Positions 56,733 to 64,000 of a DNA stretch of 64,000 nucleotides are shown here, piece after piece. The first letter of the stretch is position 1. Each line of letters starts with the position of its first letter. The stretch is taken from NCBI GenBank assembly GCA_025765595.1, contig JAIVFH010000057.1, positions 160,958 through 224,957 on the forward strand, read 5' to 3'. The DNA is from Obelidium mucronatum. Lineage: Eukaryota > Chytridiomycota > Chytridiomycetes > Chytridiales > Chytriomycetaceae. Under the pieces are notes generated by a model that saw only the letters and a program-made list of their open reading frames with translations, was not told where the DNA came from and did no database searches. The position numbers were made by a program, and so were the translations under genes.

Positions 56733-58987
56733 ATGGATGCACAAGCACCCCCACAGCCTATCCGAAAGGGCAAACGGGCACGGGCGATCCTTAGTTGTCT
56801 CCGCTGCCACTCGCTGGTAAGAAGTGATGGCTCTTCTCTTTGGCAGGATCGTTGAACCCCGCAACCCTACCAGCACAAACAATGCGACTCTGCAAAGCCA
56901 ACATGTTCCCGCTGCGTCAAATCTAGAAAACTCTGCGAATATTTGGAGAAGCCAAAGCGGGAGTCTCTGGCTCCAGAGAAGCGGAGGACGTTTGCGCAGG
57001 AACCAACGCCAAAGGAACCACAGGATGGCATTGCAGCACGGAGTAGTCCTAGCGCAATGTCACACACATCGTCGGTATCATCAAGCTCATCGAATCTTTT
57101 GGAAAATATTATGCAAGCCTCGGCGTCATTTAATGATCATGCTAATTACGAGGAAGTTGAAGTTTTCCAACCGTCGCTGATGCTAGAAGACCCCGATTTG
57201 ATGCCAACCATGGAGGATTGGGCCTTGGTGTATTCGTATGTGCGAGATGGAGAAGGGCCTCAACTGCTGGCTTTGGTGGATCCAACGCGATTTTTGGAGG
57301 AATTCTTCTTTTTACCACCAGCCCTCAGACTAAGCATATGTGCAAAGGCAGCATATTTGAAAAGAAACACGTTGCCAGAGAATCTTTACTTTGGTTATTA
57401 TGAGAAGGCGAAAAAGGCGATTTGGAGGTATTTGGGGACACCAAATCTCATGATGATACAAACGTTCGTCTCCCTGGCATCATTTGCAACAAGTACGCAC
57501 TAATTTAATCTGTATGGCTATTACTGAATTATTTTTTTTCAGTGGCTTTTCGGGACATGTACACTGCTTTGCCTCTCTTCCAGAAAGCCGTTGGAATGAT
57601 GCTTCAACTTCGCTTAGATGTCGATCCAGATATATCCCCATGGCTGTTCCATCTTAATCTAACGGAAGCTGAAAAAGAAGATCGCCGCATTGCGTATTGG
57701 GTCATATACTTTGCCTTGAAACGTGAGAGAAACAAAAGAACCAACTTCAGCTTGGGCATTATTTTAATAGACATATAAACAGGAGGCCAAATTGCACTAA
57801 AAGCTCCATTACCACCTCTTCAAAACACTGTTAAGTTCGCAAAGCAGATATCCCAACCAAAACAACCGCTACTCAACACACCCCAAGCCGCTCGACCTAT
57901 TGCGACAGTCTGTTATTTATGTGCCATGCTTGATATCGTTCAAGACACAAAAATGCATCACCTTAATATCCCCACTTCAGCCTTGGATATTCTTATATCA
58001 CCAACGACCATCCAACTAGCCGGTCGCCTGAACTCCCTACGAGAACAAATTCCATCAACGCTTCTTCTCTCTCCAACAAACAACACTCTGCACGAATTTC
58101 TCTCAAACCCAATCCACCCGACAAGCGCCTACTACATGGGAAGCACATCCCTCATGGACACACTCATGACAACAATGCTCTACAACAGCGCACAATGCGT
58201 TCTTTTTCGTCCCCAACTTTACTTGACAGGATTCCTAGAAGTCACGTCACCAGCGTTGCTAAACAAACCGTCAAATCTAGCGCTACTCCTAACAGTCTTG
58301 GAGAAATGCGTTACGAGTGCGAGGACAATCAGTGGACTGAACAGCTGGGTATTGAGCCTGCCAAATGAGATTGCGGATTCACTGAAATTGAGGACGAGTT
58401 TCTTTATGGAACACTATTTCACGTATTTCGCGCTTTTTGAGGCGGCAGTTGTGTTGTGGTTTGTGACTTGTAAATCCAAAGTGTTTTGGTGGAGGATAGA
58501 AGATAGTGGTGGTGGTGGTGGTGATGCTGGTGCGGAGGATAATACATTGAGAATGAATTTAGAGGATCGGAAGCGGATACGAAGTGAAGTGTTGGATTTA
58601 TTGAAAACCCTGACAGCGTTGGATGAGATGAATGGTGCGAAAGCTGGTGGGGCTGGGAAACTGACCAGCTTGATTGCACCTTTGCGGAAATGTGTAACAG
58701 CTATGGTTTTTGAGATGGAGAAGAAGGAAATTGAGTTGGCGGCTAGTTTAGCGATGAATACGGCATCGTCTTCCCCTTCAAGTCATGCAGTCAACATTGA
58801 AGATGTGGTGATTGGGTTGGAGATTATGGGGTTGGCGGACAATACCGAAACAAATCCAGCTGAATTAAGGACGGAAGAGCCATGGGTATTTTTGGGATTG
58901 CTTGGTGCATGCATTGATGGTTCTATGAGGTGGACTTCTCCCAAAGAAAAAGACTGGGAACAGTTGTGGAATCAGCACATCCGTTAG
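56733..58987 (+). CDS. Zn2Cys6 fungal transcription factor
   Basis: Plus-strand multi-exon gene, ATG at 56733 (MDAQAPPQPIRKGKRARA). Splicing at about 56817-56870 creates a complete binuclear cluster, CLRCHSLHKQC followed by DSAKPTCSRCVKSRKLCEY, with the C-x2-C-x6-C-x6-C-x2-C-x6-C spacing of Gal4-type factors. A Ser-rich linker follows, then a fungal-TF-like middle region (DPTRFLEEFFFLPPALRLSI, FRDMYTALPLFQKAVGMML, EAEKEDRRIAYWVIYFAL). Introns also at about 57491-57541 and 57720-57780. The last exon (from about 57781) contains an STSLMDTLMTTMLYNSAQCV helix and a Gly/Asp loop (58510-58550). Target genes unknown. Confidence 0.88.
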
Positions 58988-59296
58988 ACATTACAAATGA
59001 TAAACGTAAATTTGGTTGTTTCGATCAGTGCTTTTTATTTTCTTAATAATTTGAAACAGAGATGGTCTCTACTCTTTTCAGACACGCAAAACAACAAAAT
59101 TGCAATGACTGCGAATCAATTGACTCCCTCATCTAATTCAGTCCCTGCTCGAGATCCGTCCACTTGGATCACAGAGTAAGCTCCAGTCATTGTAACGCCG
59201 TTTGGCGACAATGTCCGCGGCAATGGTTCAAGCAGAAATCTATCTTCACCAACATCTGCCATAGCCGCAGCAAGAATAGGCTTGCACGAAGGACTT
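58988..59296. other. Convergent 3' spacer
   Basis: About 310 bp between the stops of the Zn2Cys6 gene and the nucleotidyltransferase. Short ORFs only; nothing recognisable. Confidence 0.35.
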
Positions 59297-62200
59297 TTAG
59301 GAGGTAGAATTGTAGACGCCATTGTTGGAGACGAAAGCCAAGGGACCCAAGCCGTTGAGTCCGATTTGCAAAGGAACGACATTAGATGGAACAATACTGT
59401 TTTGGTTGGGCGTAGTTACTGCTTGATCTTCTTCGGTATATTTAGAGGTGATGTTCGGAATATGCTGTTGTTGATGACGTAGTTGTTGTTGTGGTTGTTT
59501 CTGAGGGATAAGAACTTCGATTTTAGCTTGTGCAACAAATTCGCTGGCAACCTCTGATGAATTAGACGAGGATGTGCATGTCACGTCGCTGGATAGATAT
59601 CCGCCATCGTCATTGGGGTCATGGCCATCAACACTAGATATTGACATCTGGTGTCGATGCTGCTGATGGTGGTGTGGTTGTGTGAAGTATTGCTGCTGCA
59701 TTGAGAGAAGCTGCTGCTGATGGTAATGGTTCAAAAGCACTGGGTTAGAAACGACAGGCATCAGCCCTGGTGTAACTGCAACCATCTGCCAGCCGGGAGG
59801 AGGAGGCCCCATCATCCCAGTGGGTCCGATAAACTGAGGAACAGGGGTATTCATGCCGCTCCAGAGTTGATTACGGTAGTTGCCGTTATTATTGTTGATG
59901 TTGCTTCCGTAGTTGCTGTTGTTGATGTTGTGCCCATTGACACGCCCACTATTGAAATCTCCATTGGATCCAGGATTGCTGTAACCCCCGCCCCGCTTGT
60001 TAAGCTTTGCTCCGCTGCCAGAAAGTCCGCCACCAGCTCTTTCGTTGATGGTTTCCGTTTGCAAATGTATGATGTTGGTACTGCTGCCCGACACCTTGAT
60101 TTCGATAGCCTTTTTGCTGTTGTTGTTGCTGTTGTTGGCTTGCAAGAGATTGAGGATAGGAAGGATTGTGTGGGAACACGTCATATGGCTCACAAATTCT
60201 CGCCAACAATCCAATAACCACACCGCCCACACCATGACAATTGCTACTTGATAATGAGGATGATGATGAAGGTGCCAACGAGGAGGAGACAATCAAAACG
60301 GTGTCCAAGGCTCGTCGGAATTCGCCGCGCAATCCAGCGACCGCCACCGCGTCTGCACTATTCGCTAAATTCCGGTCTGGAGTGAACGGTTCCTCCACAC
60401 AAAGATGCCTACAAAAGCGCTTCTACATCCTGATCCCAGCCTTTACTCCTTTTACTCAAGAGGGCGCCATATCGAACACTGGCGATTTGAGTAGGATATG
60501 AAAACTCGCAGGCATACTGGCGGAAGAATGAATAAACAAGGGATGCAAGTGACGATTTGTTTTGTTTCGATTGTATCTTGTACGGGCTCTGTGTCTTGTT
60601 CAAAAGAGCAGTCAATGCCTTCAATAATTGTTGGCTCAGGAATTGCTTGGGTTAGTTTCGGTATCGGGGCTATTGGATAATGTTTTGCTGTTGGTGGTCA
60701 CATTGTTCGAGTCGTTTCCAAGAACTGTAACAGCAGCTACTTTGTCGAGATAGATTTTCTGAAGAGATGGAAGAATCGGCGGAGAACGTGTCTGGAGAAA
60801 GTTGATGCACATTATGACCCAACAATAGCTACTTAGAGTACCACCTTTGGCAGCTGGGAAAAATTTGTAATAAGTTTAGACAAAAAGTTTCGTTGACCAA
60901 CTTTTGTGACCAAACCATCGTTCAGCGATCTCTGTTTAGCCCAATGTTTTATAATAGTCACGAAGGGTCGAACGCGATCATCGAGTTCTACGTATTTCTT
61001 TATCAATTCGGTATTTTGCAGCGCGAGGATATTATTGACGTTGACATCGCATGAAAGCTCAGTTATAGGGTCATAGAATTTGCAGATTGGAACTTTTGCT
61101 TTTCGAACGGTGAAGATATTAGTCATTCCATCTGCAACATAAAAATGCAAATCAGCAAATCCCCTGATACAAAAAAAAAGGAAACACTTTACATTTCCTA
61201 AAAAATGACCCCAAAACAAACATATTTGAGATCCCATTCTGGGGATCTTTCCAATCAGTCGTTAGGCACAAATCCACATCACTCGCAGCTGATCCCAAGC
61301 CATTAACAGTAGAACTTGAAATATTGAAGGGGGTTAATCAACAAAAAAAAACAAAGAATGGGATTTGTTTGTTTGTTCCCTTACCCAAAAGCATGAACTT
61401 GGATCTTTTGATTGGGCCACTCACGATTAACAAGCATTTGAATCTTTGCAACAAACTCTTGGCGTTTCAAAATATCCGATTCGGTGGGTAACAGTTTCTA
61501 ATCAAGCACAGCATTGGAAGTTTAGAAAATAATATCTTGGGTTAATAAGCAGTATTGGGGACACTCACCCGACATGTATCCATAATCTCACGATTCAGCG
61601 CGTCTTCGATTTGTGTTGATAGTGTCATGGGATAAGATACAGTGGGGACGTCAAATGAGTCAAATGAAACAATCCCTGTCACTGCCTAGAACAATGGGAA
61701 TTTTGAGCGACCCAAACCCTCCAAATTCAAAAAAAAAGAAAAAGTGAAGAACGGTTACTTCAAAGTCACTGGTATCCATCACATCATTGCTGAAACGAAG
61801 TTGTCCCGTCGGCTTGAATCGAAGTGAAACATCTCTTGGATGCCGCCGGGCAGCAGCGGCATTGTGCTCATGCCTTGAATGAAGATCGTTCTCTGAATAG
61901 GTGTGTGATAAATAGGAAGAGGTTTGGTGGCCAGAGTGTTCGTTGTCGTGGTGGTGAAGTTGCTGAGTGTGGGAAGCCGCCGAAGTCGATGAGTTTGAGC
62001 GTTTTGGCTGCGTCGGCAGACTGTGCTGCTGAATCGACTGTTGCTGTTTTAGTTTTGACGGCCGATTGTTTGCCGGTGTTTGATGCGCTGGTTGAGAGCT
62101 ATTTCAGATTCGTTCCGAGGCGGCGAAAGACGCATCGACCAAAGCGGAGGAAGAGCAAATAGTCAGATCAAACAAAGAAGAATGATTCGAAAAGAAAAGA

Positions 62201-62522
62201 GAGACGCTACAAACCTTTCGTTCGCCAGTGGACTTTGTTTGACTCCAGAAGCAGCCGAAGCATTGTCCACTGCAGCCACTGACTCCTTCTGGCTGGATCC
62301 CGCGCCAGAGGCCCCCGAGACTACAGCCGAGTATGAAAGTATCCGCGGTGCTTCTTTCTTCGCAAAAACTGCAGTCTGTTCGCGTACCCCTTCCGGGTCT
62401 GCTGCCAGAGACCCTTTGCCTTGGCTCTCGCCGCTAGCTTCTTCCCGTAGTTGACTTTCGTCCAGACAACTGTTTGTCCTTGCCTCCACGCCAGAGGTTG
62501 CTGCTTCAGTCGCTTCTGGCAT
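59297..62522 (-). CDS. Cid1-type non-canonical poly(A)/poly(U) polymerase
   Basis: Minus-strand multi-exon gene starting [18 protein letters not shown] at 62522. Exon 1 joins across an intron (about 62103-62211) to a Gln/His/Ser-rich stretch. The nucleotidyltransferase core has [20 protein letters not shown] (about 61270-61420) and [16 protein letters not shown] (about 61010-61060), giving the G-S...D-x-D...D triad. The PAP-associated domain reads [37 protein letters not shown], and [20 protein letters not shown]. The C-terminal tail of roughly 300 residues is Gln/Asn/His/Gly-rich. A frame change near 60080-60130 inside the CAG/CAA run needs an indel or an unseen intron. Members add A or U tails to RNA; the position of discriminating residues was not resolved. 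Confidence 0.8.
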
Positions 62523-62598
62523 TTGGCAAAAAATCAGTCTTGGTTGGAAGAAAAAAGGCTCAAAAAGCAGAGCGAATCAAAAGAACTGTGTTGTGGAA
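62523..62598. promoter_or_regulatory. 76-bp divergent promoter spacer
   Basis: Separates the start codons of the Cid1-type gene (minus) and SGF73 (plus). Too short for separate promoters, so shared control is likely. Confidence 0.5.
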
Positions 62599-63632
62599 AT
62601 GACCGCCATCCTGAGCTCCGACTCCCTCGTCATCGTCTCCTGCAAGATTTGCAGCAAACCAGTCCTGCATTCGAGTCTGCTGGGCCATCTCGGTATGGGC
62701 CGTCAGGTGGAAGCTATTATTAGATGGCAGCCCAGTTAAATCGGGTCTTTTACAGAAAACTGCCGGAAGATACATCCTACAGCAGATCTATTTCAAATGG
62801 AAGATGCCCTTGGAGCTTCGGGAGTAACAGCACTAGGCCCCGATGGAAAAAAGGGTGCGGCTGTGAAGCGCAAACGAGAAGTGACGGCAGATGGTAAACT
62901 GGCTTTATCTATTTCTTTCCTTTTCGAGACCCGTCCAGCTAATACTGGATCTACACGATTGATCGGATTTGAAGGATCAGCTACGGTAAAGATCAAGAAG
63001 GAAAAGAAAGATAAGAAGGCAATTGATGCAGAAGCTGCAGCGGCATCGCTAGCTGCCAGTGCTGTTGCTGTCGGTGGCGGCGGTGGCGCCGGTGCTGTTG
63101 CTGGACCTGCTGTAGATGTTGCCAAAGATGTTAAACCCAAGCTACCACGATCTGATTCACAGACTATAAAAGAAAAGGGACCCAAACCGAAAGGACCTAT
63201 TGATTACGACAAGCACTGTGGAGTTATTGCTGAGCCAGGAGGTATCTTAACATTACGTTTGGTTCTGACCAAGAGCAGTTCTGATATCACGCTTTGAAAG
63301 GACTCCCCTGTGCGCGCTCAATTACATGTAAAATTCATTCAGTATCTGCGAAACGGGCTGTTGTAGGAAGAACGCATCTATACGATGTCCTCTTGGCCGA
63401 TTATCAGAGCAAAAGCCGAGCAACAAACCCAGGACTCAGTATTCCCGGTCTATTAGGCGACTCGATGGCAACTTCAGTGCGGAAACAGACGACGGCTATT
63501 CCAATGACGCTGCAACTGGGGCCAATGCATATTCCTACAGAACTGGAAGCAGCAGAACTCTTTGATGTGATTCGAAACCATCAACCGCAACCGTTAGTAC
63601 AACGAACAAGCATGACGCTAAGCTCTTATTGA
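62599..63632 (+). CDS. SGF73: SAGA complex subunit SGF73 (ataxin-7-like, SCA7 domain)
   Basis: Plus-strand, three exons. ATG at 62599 gives MTAILSSDSLVIVSCKICSK, a zinc finger (CKICSKPVLHSSLLGHLENC) completed across an intron (about 62692-62753). Exon 2 has a basic segment and Ala/Gly-rich linker. Exon 3, joined at about 63240-63299, carries the SCA7 domain: DYDKHCGVIAEPG, then GLPCARSITCKIHSVSAKRA, VVGRTHLYDVLLADYQS. The C-terminus ends SMTLSSY at 63632. SGF73 anchors the H2B deubiquitinating module to SAGA; the N-terminal finger and SCA7 box match that role. Exon borders agree with frame on both sides. Confidence 0.88.
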
Positions 63633-63830
63633 CGAGTATTGGGACGAGGAATGTTGGATGTATGTTGCGGGAGATTCGAGAAAAGAGGATGGGAGGAAGC
63701 GGAGCCGGTTCGTTTCTGAAGCAGCAATGAGATTTGCCTATTGTATAAAGTTTAGTTAAATTCAGTTAAATTCTTACGTCTCCTGATCTGTTGGGTTCTC
63801 AGCTGTTTGTTTTATTTCTCAATGTATTAA

Positions 63831-64000
63831 ATGTTGTTTGACCAGCTGCCAGTCGAGATCGTTCAAGATATTATGCCTTTAGTGCCGCTCGCTAAGACAA
63901 AACAATTGATTTGTCTCGGTTTGGCTTCAAAGCAGCAACGCCCGTCATCTTCAAGAGCCCCTTCTTTGCAGCAACCCATGTAACTCTCCAATACAAAGAT
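63831..64000 (+). CDS. F-box-like protein, N-terminus (cut by window edge)
   Basis: ATG at 63831 starts MLFDQLPVEIVQDIMPLVPL, an F-box-like LPxEIxxxI opening. Further sequence resembling AATPVIFKSPFFAATHVTL appears in the next frame after about 63925, so there is either an indel or an unresolved intron. Only about 56 codons are inside the window. F-box proteins recruit substrates to SCF ubiquitin ligases. Confidence 0.5.

Noticed and set aside
59720..60217. Plus-strand 165-codon ORF
   Set aside because: It is antisense to the Gln/Asn/Gly-rich tail of the nucleotidyltransferase and has no recognisable feature of its own.
61824..62454. Plus-strand ORFs of 112 and 124 codons
   Set aside because: They are shadows of the N-terminal exons of the minus-strand Cid1-type gene, which show conserved motifs and consistent splice joins.
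1..64000. CRISPR arrays, bacterial operons, rRNA or tRNA genes
   Set aside because: No spaced direct-repeat array, ribosome-binding-site pattern, rRNA block or cloverleaf was found by eye; the gene structure is eukaryotic.

Overview
The window looks like nuclear DNA of a fungus, most likely an early-diverging zoosporic lineage such as a chytrid; that placement is an inference. Genes are dense and cut by short GT-AG introns. Conserved eukaryotic housekeeping genes (XPO1, VPS1, ERB1, TRM6, NAC-alpha, eS8, EMC10, NEO1, SGF73) sit beside a fungal Zn2Cys6 regulator. There are also receptor-like proteins joining a bacterial PstS-type domain to a seven-helix class C GPCR-like module. Most pieces were identified by reading translations by eye, so family calls rest on motifs, and intron borders are approximate unless stated.

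Layout. 1-6.66 kb: ataxin-2/Pbp1-like gene (cut by the left edge) and a NEO1/ATP9-type P4-ATPase, both minus. 6.73-9.25 kb: copy A of a 2.5-kb dispersed repeat. 9.4-13.4 kb: tandem pair of DHA2-type MFS transporters, divergent from XPO1 (13.8-17.9 kb, plus). 18.06-27.6 kb: PstS-EGF-7TM receptor gene 1, split by a 6.8-kb two-gene DNA transposon (19302-26086) with perfect 25-bp terminal inverted repeats. 27.8-31.9 kb: unknown gene, decayed DExH-box helicase, first DUF2087-like gene. 32.2-35.6 kb: second DUF2087-like gene and receptor gene 2. 36.2-38.0 kb: eS8 and EMC10. 38.2-40.7 kb: repeat copy B with an intact 400-codon ORF. 40.85-51.1 kb: compact housekeeping block (VPS1, NAC-alpha, LisH-WD40, TRM6, ERB1). 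51.1-53.6 kb: small secreted Cys-rich protein and a BED-like zinc-finger gene. 53.75-56.2 kb: repeat copy C. 56.7-63.6 kb: Zn2Cys6 regulator, Cid1-type nucleotidyltransferase, SGF73. 63.8 kb to the end: start of an F-box-like gene.

Three themes stand out. First, local duplication: two MFS, two receptors, two DUF2087 genes. Second, mobile DNA: the TIR transposon has two convergent genes whose products both start with the same unusual C-x9-C-x2-C knuckles, and the 2.5-kb repeat carries an ORF I cannot assign. Third, isolated single-base indels interrupt otherwise well-conserved essential genes such as XPO1, ERB1 and VPS1. This suggests uncorrected sequence errors, so frame breaks here should not be read as pseudogenes without checking.
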